IMG/VR virus record: IMGVR_UViG_3300032093_011400
Coordinates: 24,998 to 88,997 of that record
DNA from: a virus
Length of the DNA stretch: 64,000 nucleotides
Reading direction: 5' to 3' (one strand)
Program-made: the position numbers and the translations under genes
Part shown: piece by piece, positions 25,617-34,440 of the stretch
Numbering within the stretch: position 1 is the first letter of the stretch
How the letters are laid out: every line of letters begins with the position of its first letter
The notes under the pieces: generated by a model
Told to the model about the DNA's origin: nothing
Seen by the model: the letters and a program-made list of their open reading frames with translations, nothing else
The model's database searches: none

Positions 25617-28541
25617 ATGGCTCAACAGAATATAAATCAATTCAATTTTAAAAAGTGGTATGTTAAACCTGTCCCAAAAATTTTTGACATTTGTTTAGCA
25701 TCGGATGAAAAAGATTATAACGAAGAAGTTGTATTTTCAACTAATCTTATTGGTTATAATGATGGTAATAGATTACCTATTTATTTTGATTTAAATAATC
25801 CTTTATCATCACAAGAACTAACAATTAACTATGGTGATTTTTTATCAGGTAATACTTTAGTTTCATTAAATTATTACAATCCACTAAATGATGATTTAAA
25901 TTGTTTAACCGCATCTACATTATGTGATATTGGATTAACAGGCATAGATAATGGTTTAGTACCACAGATGACAGGTGAAACAATTAATTACACAATGGGT
26001 TTATTTACTGGGTCAAGTAAGTGGGATAGATATTATTTTGATAGAAGAACAAAATTATTTCAGGTAACTGGATATACGAATCCTCCAAACGAAAGATTTT
26101 CAGGAAATACAAAACAAACTTTGTATAATATGGTTTCAGAATCAGGTTATACTATTACATATTACAATCAATTGTATGGAGGGTTTTATCAAGGTTTCTT
26201 TAGATTGTTTGGATATGACTACGAAACATTTCCAAGTAGAACAAACGAAGGATGGACTGTTGAAATGTTAATTAGACCAAGATATGTTGATGAATTTGCG
26301 CCGACATCATCTCAAACAACTTTAAATTTAACATATCCTGAAAATGAAAATACTTTTTTCTACTTTGGGGCGAGAGCTGAAAATAAATTCTACCATCACG
26401 CATCAGGTTCACCATCTTCAGATAGTGGATACACAAGAGTTACAAGTGTTTTAAGTGGATGTTTAGAAACTTGTGCTTGTTCAAACACGGGTGTGACCAA
26501 TTCAAGATGTGTTGAAGTATATGAACCTTTGGTTTATAGTCCACAACATAATACAGATTGTAATTGTGGGTGTAACGCAACCACCCAAGTTCCAAATAGT
26601 GACAAAGACCCGTTATACGATTCAATGTCAAATTCATTTTCATTGAGGTTATCAGGTGACCCTAAAAATCCAAAAGTTTGTGTTAAAGTATTAACATTTA
26701 CAGGTGGATGTGTCACTACTGGTACTTGTCCAACAACAGGTATTACATATCAAACAGGATATACTATTACTGAATATTGTTCATCAAATCAAATTTTTGA
26801 TTATTGTGAAAGTTTAAATTCTGATTATACAACAAAAGAACATTGGATTTTAGTAGATTGTGTGTGGGAAAGAAGTACTTATTTTGATACTTGTGATTTA
26901 TATTACAGAGGAGGGTTAGGACTAATTAGTGATACAGAATATGTTGATAGTTTATCAAATAATACCGTATTATTAATCGAACCACCAATAACACATACAG
27001 GTTCAACACCTGCGGAACAAGTTGAGATAGTTAACCTAAATGAAAGATGGTTAATTGAGAGAGAAGATAGATTAGGTGTGTTAAAAATCTATATTAACGG
27101 AAGATTATTCTATGTTATTAACGGATTTGAAGAGGTAATCCCAAGAGCTCTAAATACAGAAAAAGAAAAACAATTAGGTGTTCCATTTAATATTTCTTGG
27201 GGTGGTGGAACACAAGGTTTAAGAGAGAGTTTAACTTTTACCGGATGTCCAACAACCTTAACAGGATTGACATACATGCAAGACCCTGAGGTTATGCCAA
27301 ATCAAACATTGTCAGGAACTTCATTATCAGGTTTAACAACCAATATACTATTAGAACCAACTTTTGGTGGAACGTTTGATGGTGCAATTTCTCAATTCAG
27401 AATGTATACAGAACCATTAAGTTATCCTGAAGTTATACATAATTTTGATATTTTAAAAAGTCCGTTTTTACTTTTTGACTACGGATGTCCCGATTGTTCT
27501 GACGGATTAATTAACGATATTTGTTTATTAGTTTCAGGTAATAATCTTACAGTTACCTCAACTACTTTTGCCGATAGAACATTTAATTTATATTATGATG
27601 TTTCAGAATCAAATCCAAGATATTTGATTACATCAGGTCAGACATTCCCATTTACAGTTAACAATACTACAATACCTAATTGTTGTTATAATAACTTTTA
27701 TTTACATTTAATTGAGGATGACCAAACTTTAATTTTAACTTGTTTTGACCCAAGTAGACCAACACCAACACCGACACCTACCGTCACACCAACACCATCA
27801 GTTACTCCAACTATTACGCCAACACCATCGGTTACTCCAACAATTTACGCGTCTCCAACACCAACAACAACACCTACTCCAACTAATACTGAAACACCAA
27901 CAAATACACCAACAAATACTCCTACCGTAACCCAAACCCCTACTAATACCGCAACTGTAACTCAAACTCCAACTAATACTGTAACTCCAAGTCAAACTCC
28001 TACAAATACACCAACAGTTACACAAACTCCAACAATAACATCAACCCCAACTAACACGCCAACAGTAACTAAAACACCAACGGTAACTCCTACAGTTAGT
28101 TTAACTCCATCACCATCACCTGCGGAACCTTTAAATATGTATGTGATTGGTAATGAAAAGAATGGTGACTGTTCAGTATCAAGTATGGTTGTTCAATATA
28201 GAGATATTAATGGTAATTATGTTAGTCAAACTTTAGGTTCTCTTAGTGATATTGGTTATATGACAGTTGTGTCTTACGCGAGTTATCCGCCACGATGGAT
28301 ATCAGGTCCAGCATCACCTGACGGATTTGATTTAATTGATTTAGGAACTTATTCATCTACAAGTTGTTATAATTTCCAAGCGACGACTTATTGTCAAACA
28401 TTACCACCTGACTTAACTTTAAATTATGTGGATTGTAATGGTGTAAATCAAACTATAGACTACGCTGGTGAAAGTCTTTACACATTCTCAGCCAGAACAT
28501 TTACCGCAGAAAACAAAATACAAATTCAGAAACAAGCTTAA
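25617..28541 (+). CDS. Modular tail fibre/adhesin with LamG-like domain and Pro-Thr linker
   Basis: A 974-aa protein. An N-terminal attachment-like part is followed by a laminin-G/concanavalin-like domain: GWTVEMLIRPRYVDEF near residue 220 and LGVLKIYINGRLFYV plus FDGAISQFRMYTEPLSYPE near residues 480-610, the two halves separated by a Cys-rich insert (CLETCACSNTG, CNCGC). Residues 715-835 are a Pro/Thr-rich linker. A Cys-containing C-terminal domain of about 140 aa follows. LamG-like folds bind glycans, so host recognition or capsid decoration is likely. It is preceded by a TATTTATC motif and followed by the DNA polymerase in the same direction. Confidence 0.7.
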   Translation: MAQQNINQFNFKKWYVKPVPKIFDICLASDEKDYNEEVVFSTNLIGYNDGNRLPIYFDLNNPLSSQELTINYGDFLSGNTLVSLNYYNPLNDDLNCLTASTLCDIGLTGIDNGLVPQMTGETINYTMGLFTGSSKWDRYYFDRRTKLFQVTGYTNPPNERFSGNTKQTLYNMVSESGYTITYYNQLYGGFYQGFFRLFGYDYETFPSRTNEGWTVEMLIRPRYVDEFAPTSSQTTLNLTYPENENTFFYFGARAENKFYHHASGSPSSDSGYTRVTSVLSGCLETCACSNTGVTNSRCVEVYEPLVYSPQHNTDCNCGCNATTQVPNSDKDPLYDSMSNSFSLRLSGDPKNPKVCVKVLTFTGGCVTTGTCPTTGITYQTGYTITEYCSSNQIFDYCESLNSDYTTKEHWILVDCVWERSTYFDTCDLYYRGGLGLISDTEYVDSLSNNTVLLIEPPITHTGSTPAEQVEIVNLNERWLIEREDRLGVLKIYINGRLFYVINGFEEVIPRALNTEKEKQLGVPFNISWGGGTQGLRESLTFTGCPTTLTGLTYMQDPEVMPNQTLSGTSLSGLTTNILLEPTFGGTFDGAISQFRMYTEPLSYPEVIHNFDILKSPFLLFDYGCPDCSDGLINDICLLVSGNNLTVTSTTFADRTFNLYYDVSESNPRYLITSGQTFPFTVNNTTIPNCCYNNFYLHLIEDDQTLILTCFDPSRPTPTPTPTVTPTPSVTPTITPTPSVTPTIYASPTPTTTPTPTNTETPTNTPTNTPTVTQTPTNTATVTQTPTNTVTPSQTPTNTPTVTQTPTITSTPTNTPTVTKTPTVTPTVSLTPSPSPAEPLNMYVIGNEKNGDCSVSSMVVQYRDINGNYVSQTLGSLSDIGYMTVVSYASYPPRWISGPASPDGFDLIDLGTYSSTSCYNFQATTYCQTLPPDLTLNYVDCNGVNQTIDYAGESLYTFSARTFTAENKIQIQKQA
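27759..28121 (+). repeat. Pro-Thr low-complexity coding repeat
   Basis: Degenerate repeats of TPTPT, TPTNTPT and TPTVTQTPTNT units encode residues 715-835 of the adhesin. The DNA units vary at third positions (cca/cct/ccg, aca/act/acc), so the protein pattern is conserved more than the DNA. The stretch would form an extended, possibly O-glycosylated stalk. Confidence 0.85.
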
Positions 28542-28576
28542 ATTTAATTTGACTTATAATATTTGATTGGTTAAAC

Positions 28577-28613
28577 TTACCATACAAGGTAAATTCCGAC
28601 CTTAATTTCGGAA
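28577..28613 (+). promoter_or_regulatory. Two adjacent stem-loops upstream of DNA polymerase
   Basis: Stem-loop 1 is TTACC (28577-28581) with GGTAA (28588-28592), loop 6. Stem-loop 2 is TTCCGA (28594-28599) with TCGGAA (28608-28613), loop 8. No U-tract follows. They lie in the 95-base leader between the adhesin stop and the polymerase ATG. T4 gp43 represses its own translation by binding an RNA hairpin, so an autoregulatory operator is a candidate role. Confidence 0.45.
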
Positions 28614-28636
28614 GCAAATACACCATTTTAAATTTT

Positions 28637-31432
28637 ATGATATCAAACGAAGAAATTGAAAATTTCCTTCAGGGAAATGATGACGAAAAATATATCGTCA
28701 GTGTCGAATACGATTACGTCAAAGATTGTGTTTGGAAAATTATCGAACACCCAATTCACGGAAAACAAATTAAAAAAGATACCTTCATCCCATTTGCTTG
28801 GGTAGGTGATTTACGTGGGTTAAATTTTTATAAATCCTCAAAAGCATTACAAAAAGAGGCAATGACAAAACATAAAATTGTCATTGAAAAATTAAGAACT
28901 GATGGTAACGAAAGATTAGAAAAAGGTTTAACCTTTATGGTTAAATCCTTAAACGGATATCGTTCTCTCATCCAATTTTTTAGAGATGGTGGTGTTGACC
29001 CATGGGGTGAAACAACAAAAGGTTTAGTATTAATATTACCACCTGTTGAACAATTCTTGGTTACAAAAGAAAAACGATTATTCAAGGGATTTGACGATTA
29101 CAACAGTATTACGAGGTTTGTATTTGACTTAGAGACGACCGCATTAGAACCAAAGGATGGTCGTATATTCATGATAGGAATGAAAACCAATAAAGGTTTT
29201 AGTCAGGTAATTGAGTGTTCAACTGAAGAACAAGAAAGAGAAGGTATTATTAAATTTTTTAATACCATAGATGAACTTAAACCAAGTATCATCGCGTCTT
29301 ATAACGGATTTAACTTTGACTGGTTTTGGTTATTTGAAAGAGCCAAAGCTTTAAAGTTGGATATTAAGAAAGTTGCCAAAACTCTTAATCCAATCAATCC
29401 AATTAAACAATCTGAAAGTTTATTAAAACTTGCAAATGAGGTTGAGAGATTTAATCAGACATCTATGTGGGGTTATAACGTTGTTGATACGTTACACGCA
29501 GTTAGAAGAGCTCAGGCAATCAACTCATCTATCAAATCTGCGGGTTTGAAATATATTACCCAATACATTAAGGCTGAAGCACCTGACCGTGTTTATATTG
29601 ACCACACAGATATTGGTCCATTTTATGCAAAGAAAGAAGAGTTTTGGTTAAACATTCAAAACGGAAAATATAAAAAAGTGGGGGTTGACCCAAAGATTGA
29701 CGAAGCGTGTTCTAAACATTCAAACATATATATCAAAACAACAGGTGATGATTTGGTTGAACGATATCTTGACGATGACTTGGAGGAAACTTTAACGGTT
29801 GATGAAGAATTCAATCAGGGTTCATTCTTACTTGCATCTTTGGTTCCAACAACATATGAAAGGGTTTCTACAATGGGAACTGCAACATTATGGGAAATCC
29901 AAATGAGAGCATGGTCTTATAAACACATGTTGGCTATTCCTGCTAAGAATGAAAAGACAGAATTTGTTGGTGGTTTATCACGACTACTTAAAGTAGGTTA
30001 TTCAACAGATGTATTGAAACTTGACTTCTCATCACTTTATCCGTCAATACAACTTGTTCACGATGTATTCCCAACTTGTGATATTACAGGAGCAATGAAA
30101 GGAATGTTAAATTACTTCCGTAATACTCGTATCAAGTATAAAAACTTGGCGAAAGAATATCAGGATATTGATAAAAAACAAGCAACATCTTACGACAGAA
30201 AACAATTACCAATTAAGATTTTCATCAACTCAATGTTCGGAGCGTTATCCGCTCCACAAGTATATCACTGGGGTGACATGTATATGGGTGAACAGATTAC
30301 CTGTACAGGACGACAATACCTTCGTCAGATGTTACGTTTCTTTATGAAACGAGGATATACCCCACTTGTATGTGATACGGATGGTATGAATTTCTCGTTA
30401 CCTGAAGGTGGTGTTGATGATAGAAGATACATCGGTAAGGGTAAAAATTGGTTAGTTAAAGAAGGTAAAGAATACACAGGTTACGACGCTGATGTTGCCG
30501 AGTTTAACGATATGTTTATGAAAGGGGCTATGGGACTTGATTGTGATGGAACTTGGAAATCCTGTATGAACATTGCTCGTAAGAACTACGCAACAATGGA
30601 ACATAATGGTAAGATTAAACTCACAGGTAACTCAATCAAGAGTAAGAAATTACCACTTTACATTGAGGACTTTTTGGATAAAGGAATTAAGATGTTGTTA
30701 GAAGGTAATGGACAAGCATTTGTTGAGTGGTATTATGAATATTTAGAAGTAATCTTTAACCAACAAATTCCTTTAATGAAGATTGCCCAAAGAGCGAAAG
30801 TTAAATTATCAATTGATGATTATAACAAACGTTCAAAGGAAAAGACCAAGGCCGGTAATGAAATGTCTCGTATGGCTCATATGGAATTGGCAATGAGAGA
30901 TGGAATTGCGGTTAGTTTAGGTGATGTGATATTCTATGTGAACAATGGTGTGAAAGCATCACATGGTGACGTTCAAAAGGTTAATAAACCTAAAAAAGGA
31001 TGGTCACAATCTGATTTGGATAATATGATGGAAGGATATGGTAAAATACCTCGTGAAATGGTTGAATCGTATGTAAAACTTAATTGTTATCGTCTTGACC
31101 CATCTGAATTGGAATCAAATCCTGATATGACAGGTGAATATAACGTAGCTAGAGCGATTGTTACATTTAATAAAAGAATTGAACCTTTGTTAATTGTGTT
31201 TAATGAAGAAGTTAGAAATAATCTAATTGTTACCGACCCTAAAGACAGAGCTTTATTTACCAAAGAACAATGTAAACTAATTAATGGTGTTCCTTTTGAA
31301 CCTGCCGACCAAGATAGTATTGAAGATTTGTTAACTATTACAGACCAAGAAATGGTGTATTGGGGTAAACGAGGAATTGACCCTGAATACATTTATGAAT
31401 TAGCGGAAGAAGGATGGGAAGAAATGGTTTAA
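28637..31432 (+). CDS. Family B DNA polymerase (T4 gp43-like)
   Basis: Proofreading motifs come first: Exo I FVFDLETTAL, Exo II SYNGFNFDWFW, Exo III around RYLDDDLEETL. The polymerase motifs are A KLDFSSLYPSIQ, B KIFINSMFGALS, and C PLVCDTDGMNF. At 931 aa it is near T4 gp43 (898 aa), complete, and not split. It is the replicative polymerase. Motif C reads DTDG rather than the common DTDS. The gene converges on a minus-strand gene with a 4-base overlap at its 3' end. Two hairpins precede the start, and no TATTTATA motif does, as expected for a non-late gene. Confidence 0.95.
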   Translation: MISNEEIENFLQGNDDEKYIVSVEYDYVKDCVWKIIEHPIHGKQIKKDTFIPFAWVGDLRGLNFYKSSKALQKEAMTKHKIVIEKLRTDGNERLEKGLTFMVKSLNGYRSLIQFFRDGGVDPWGETTKGLVLILPPVEQFLVTKEKRLFKGFDDYNSITRFVFDLETTALEPKDGRIFMIGMKTNKGFSQVIECSTEEQEREGIIKFFNTIDELKPSIIASYNGFNFDWFWLFERAKALKLDIKKVAKTLNPINPIKQSESLLKLANEVERFNQTSMWGYNVVDTLHAVRRAQAINSSIKSAGLKYITQYIKAEAPDRVYIDHTDIGPFYAKKEEFWLNIQNGKYKKVGVDPKIDEACSKHSNIYIKTTGDDLVERYLDDDLEETLTVDEEFNQGSFLLASLVPTTYERVSTMGTATLWEIQMRAWSYKHMLAIPAKNEKTEFVGGLSRLLKVGYSTDVLKLDFSSLYPSIQLVHDVFPTCDITGAMKGMLNYFRNTRIKYKNLAKEYQDIDKKQATSYDRKQLPIKIFINSMFGALSAPQVYHWGDMYMGEQITCTGRQYLRQMLRFFMKRGYTPLVCDTDGMNFSLPEGGVDDRRYIGKGKNWLVKEGKEYTGYDADVAEFNDMFMKGAMGLDCDGTWKSCMNIARKNYATMEHNGKIKLTGNSIKSKKLPLYIEDFLDKGIKMLLEGNGQAFVEWYYEYLEVIFNQQIPLMKIAQRAKVKLSIDDYNKRSKEKTKAGNEMSRMAHMELAMRDGIAVSLGDVIFYVNNGVKASHGDVQKVNKPKKGWSQSDLDNMMEGYGKIPREMVESYVKLNCYRLDPSELESNPDMTGEYNVARAIVTFNKRIEPLLIVFNEEVRNNLIVTDPKDRALFTKEQCKLINGVPFEPADQDSIEDLLTITDQEMVYWGKRGIDPEYIYELAEEGWEEMV

Positions 31433-31764
31433 TACTGTTTCAACCCGTCTGATGAAACTATAAACCAAGAACCAAATGCGTAGTATAGTTCAACACAAGC
31501 TCCCTTTTCAATATTAATTTCATTAAACTCTTCATCAATCAAACCCTCAATGGGTTTGATTTTTGTATTAGTAAGTGCTTTTACTATTACATGGTCAGTA
31601 TTGTTATGATTTAAAACAATTTCAATTTCATCTAATTCTTTTGTAATTACAACACTTTCACCTTCAGTTGTATATTTTTCATCCGAAATCATACATACTT
31701 CAGAAGTTGTTAATACTTGGTTTCCGATGACTCTTCTCATCGGAATTGATTTTTGAACACTCAT
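31429..31764 (-). CDS. Hypothetical small virion-like protein (111 aa)
   Basis: A beta-rich, acidic protein with short strands and a C-terminal GACVELYYAFGSWFIVSSDG segment, a pattern often seen in small head- or neck-associated phage proteins. No specific family is recognised. It starts 3 bases after the neck protein gene, which is preceded by a late-promoter-like motif, so it should be a late gene. Its 3' end overlaps the DNA polymerase by 4 bases in convergent orientation. Confidence 0.55.
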   Translation of the reverse strand: MSVQKSIPMRRVIGNQVLTTSEVCMISDEKYTTEGESVVITKELDEIEIVLNHNNTDHVIVKALTNTKIKPIEGLIDEEFNEINIEKGACVELYYAFGSWFIVSSDGLKQY

Positions 31765-31767
31765 AAA

Positions 31768-32898
31768 TTAAATAACATACATATTTCTTGGGAACGCTCT
31801 AAACTTCATTTGTTTGTTTAGATTTTCAGCAATTAATGCTTCTCGTTCCATTATTTTTTCAGGACGTAATCTTGTCAATCTACCGTCGGCACCAATTAAT
31901 TCTTCAATAAGTTTTGTTTTTTCATCTTTACCCTCAGTTGCCAATGAAGCGTAATCCATTGTTAATTCAGAATCAGGTGTTTTTAAGTTTCCTGAGTATT
32001 TTCCTCTTACTTTGGCTAATGTTTCTTTACATCCTGCTACAAAATATCTTCTAACCCATTGTTGTGCCGGTTCATTTAAATCCGCCCATGCAATTGAGTT
32101 CATAGGTACATCTGAAGGTAGTTTAATAATATCAGGATTTGCGGCCAAACAAGCGTCTCTATCCTCAGGGCCAACATCATAATACCAATACCAAACTTGT
32201 GAATTTCTTAATGATGAGTTACCGAAGTCAAATTTACCACCAGGTGTTTGCATCAAATGAATTGCCTTTTTACCATTAGGTAAACCTGTTATTCTATAAG
32301 TTAAATCACCTGCAATAATTCTTCTTTGAATATTAATTTCTTGTAATCTTAACAACATATCAAACGCTGGCATCATAAAGTATGAACCAGTATAACCCAT
32401 TTGAGAATAACCTGCTGGCCCTGCCATACCATATCCACCTAACGCACCAAAACTCCATGGGTCAAATAATACATTATTAAGAGCGGTTGGTGTAAACCAT
32501 AATAATTCATTAATTTCACGACCTGCTGGAATTTCATAAATTTGTTGATTTGGAACTAATGTGATATAATCTTTTTTAAGAACCCAATCCCCAAGAGGTG
32601 ATGATTGTAACCCAACTATTTTGGAATAAGCCTGAGCATATCTATTTTCAAAATCCAAACTTTTTGTTACAAAAGCTCTTGATAAAGATTGTGTGTCTAA
32701 ATTTAGATTATTTAATGATGTCCATTGTGATTCAATTAACCAATCTTGTACATACTGAGCATAATCTCCGATAGAAAATTCTAAGATTGAGTCCATTTGT
32801 TCATCTTCTAATTCAATTGAACGAATTGGTGCACCTAATACGTGTCTAACTTTTGTGTATAGTTGACTTCTGTAAGGTTCTGCGATTATTGTATTCAT
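31768..32898 (-). CDS. Neck (head-tail connector) protein, T4 gp13-like
   Basis: The N-terminus has RSQLYTKVRHVLGAPIRSIEL and DEQMDSILEFSIGDYAQYV, a layout typical of gp13-like neck proteins (a helix bundle that docks on the portal). The centre is Gly/Tyr/Met-rich (GALGGYGMAGPAGYSQMGY) and the C-terminal part has AQQWVRRYFVAGCKETLAKVR followed by a proteolysis-free tail. At 376 aa it is longer than T4 gp13 (309 aa). In T4, gp13 and gp14 form the neck that seals the filled head for tail joining. A TATTTATA motif is 15 bases upstream. Confidence 0.65.
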   Translation of the reverse strand: MNTIIAEPYRSQLYTKVRHVLGAPIRSIELEDEQMDSILEFSIGDYAQYVQDWLIESQWTSLNNLNLDTQSLSRAFVTKSLDFENRYAQAYSKIVGLQSSPLGDWVLKKDYITLVPNQQIYEIPAGREINELLWFTPTALNNVLFDPWSFGALGGYGMAGPAGYSQMGYTGSYFMMPAFDMLLRLQEINIQRRIIAGDLTYRITGLPNGKKAIHLMQTPGGKFDFGNSSLRNSQVWYWYYDVGPEDRDACLAANPDIIKLPSDVPMNSIAWADLNEPAQQWVRRYFVAGCKETLAKVRGKYSGNLKTPDSELTMDYASLATEGKDEKTKLIEELIGADGRLTRLRPEKIMEREALIAENLNKQMKFRAFPRNMYVI

Positions 32899-32913
32899 GA
32901 AATGATATTTTTA

Positions 32914-32921
32914 TATAAATA
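32914..32921 (-). promoter_or_regulatory. Candidate late promoter TATTTATA
   Basis: It lies 15 bases upstream of the gp13-like gene, filling the 23-base gap after the superoxide dismutase fusion gene. Confidence 0.5.
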
Positions 32922-34427
32922 TCAATTCAGAGTATAAATTAAATCTTGTGTTGGAATTTTAAACATACTTGAACTAAAAGCAACAGTTTTGTTTTTAAAA
33001 ATGTAAACTTCTTTATTAAGATTTGAGAAAATTAACAAGTCGGTATTGAATTTTTTAACAAACCCTTTGATTTTGATATGATAGAAACCTTCAATTACTT
33101 CCATACTTAAAATTGGTTTTACTTGAGCGTTTTGTATTTTGTTATCAAAATTTACTGTTAAATCAGTTCCTGCAAAATCTTCTTTTGAACCTAAACTACC
33201 TACTACAGTAGCAGTTCCTTCACCAAATTCTTGATTGATTTTTTTTGCAACATACTCTTCAAGTTGACCACCTTTGTCATGTGTTCTTTTTAAAAGTTTC
33301 ATAATTTTATCAAGAGTTTTAGACCCTTTAAAAATTCTTTCACCAAAAAAACCCAAATACTCACAAAATTTGTTTATTTCTTCTACTTGTTGTGAAGGTG
33401 TTACCCCAATAAAATTTAATGTGGGTTTATTTAATTTTGTAAGTACCACATTTAAATCATCAACTAAAATTTTAAACCCAATATAGTTTGTATTTAATTT
33501 ATTAATTACTGAACGACCAGGAGCTTCTAAATCGTAAATACCTGAAGATGAACCTTCAGAGTGTTGATTGTTTTCATACCATTTATCAGATAAAACTCTT
33601 TTCAGTGTATTGTCAATACATCTTCTATAAGTCCAAAGAACATTTTTGTTGTTACTAAAAATATCTGAATAATCAGATACGTTTTCGTATAAAAGTTTTT
33701 TTGGTGAAATTGATTCGTTCAATTTTTTTTCAGTTTTTGATTTGTATAACTCGTTAACAAATTCCCAATTAATTACGTCCCAAAAATTTTCAATATATTC
33801 GTCTCTTTTGTTTTGGTATTTTAAATAATAAGCGTGTTCCCACAAATCTAAACCTAACAACGGAAAACCACCCTTGTTTATTATGTTCATAAGTGGATTA
33901 TCCTGATTTGAAGTCGACATAACTTTTAATCTACCAGTATCGGTTAATACTAACCAACACCATCCTGAACCAAATCTTTTTCTTGAGATTTCTTCAAATT
34001 TAGTTTTGAAGTTACGATATGTTCCAAATTGTTTAACAATCTTTTCAAACACTTCACCACTTGGTTTTTGTGGGGTTGGTGATAACATCTTCCAAAACAA
34101 TGCGTGATTAAATGCTCCACCTGCGTTGTTTCTTATTGTTGTATTATACTTTGAAATTTGTTTAACAATGTTTTCTAATTCAACATCCCCATAATCTTTT
34201 TTACGAAGAGCTGAATTTAATTTTTTAACATACCCTTTGTAATGTTTCTGATAATGAAACTTCATTGTTTCAGGGTCAATAAATCTTCTTAATGATGCGT
34301 AACCGTAAGGTAATTTATCAATACCTATGGTTTTCATTTCGTTAATAAAGAATTTGGTTTCAGGTTGAGTTTCCTCACCTAATATACGACTAACTAATGA
34401 CTCTGATACTAAATTTAACGATTTCAT
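32922..34427 (-). CDS. Mn-type superoxide dismutase fused to a PD-(D/E)XK nuclease-like domain
   Basis: Residues ~30-228 form a complete Fe/Mn superoxide dismutase: metal ligands H58 (KFHYQKHY), H108 (AGGAFNHALFW), D194 and H198 (LGLDLWEHAYY), and the gateway Tyr66. The Gly-Gly at 103-104 and Gln175 (TSNQDNP) indicate the Mn-type arrangement. After a ~130-aa helical linker, residues 385-501 resemble a restriction-nuclease fold: E390/E391, G..GTDLTV with D422, then QVK (Q435-x-K437). The first 19 residues (MKSLNLVSES...LGE) resemble a T4 capsid-targeting leader with a cleavage-like LGE. TATTTATA is 4 bases upstream. I infer superoxide removal plus DNA processing, possibly in the virion. Confidence 0.8.
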   Translation of the reverse strand: MKSLNLVSESLVSRILGEETQPETKFFINEMKTIGIDKLPYGYASLRRFIDPETMKFHYQKHYKGYVKKLNSALRKKDYGDVELENIVKQISKYNTTIRNNAGGAFNHALFWKMLSPTPQKPSGEVFEKIVKQFGTYRNFKTKFEEISRKRFGSGWCWLVLTDTGRLKVMSTSNQDNPLMNIINKGGFPLLGLDLWEHAYYLKYQNKRDEYIENFWDVINWEFVNELYKSKTEKKLNESISPKKLLYENVSDYSDIFSNNKNVLWTYRRCIDNTLKRVLSDKWYENNQHSEGSSSGIYDLEAPGRSVINKLNTNYIGFKILVDDLNVVLTKLNKPTLNFIGVTPSQQVEEINKFCEYLGFFGERIFKGSKTLDKIMKLLKRTHDKGGQLEEYVAKKINQEFGEGTATVVGSLGSKEDFAGTDLTVNFDNKIQNAQVKPILSMEVIEGFYHIKIKGFVKKFNTDLLIFSNLNKEVYIFKNKTVAFSSSMFKIPTQDLIYTLN

Positions 34428-34431
34428 TAAT

Positions 34432-34439
34432 TATAAATA
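34432..34439 (-). promoter_or_regulatory. Candidate late promoter TATTTATA
   Basis: It lies 4 bases upstream of the superoxide dismutase fusion ATG, inside the 13-base gap after the SNF2 helicase gene, and would give the fusion gene its own late transcript. Confidence 0.5.
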
Positions 34440-34440
34440 C

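Noticed and set aside
27745-28025. Overlapping frames on both strands inside the adhesin Pro-Thr region
   Set aside because: They encode only His/Gln- or Cys/Trp/Ser-rich low-complexity strings produced by the ACA/CCA repeat read out of frame.
27759-28121. CRISPR-like or tandem DNA repeat
   Set aside because: Units are short, degenerate at third codon positions and in frame, so this is a protein linker rather than an array.
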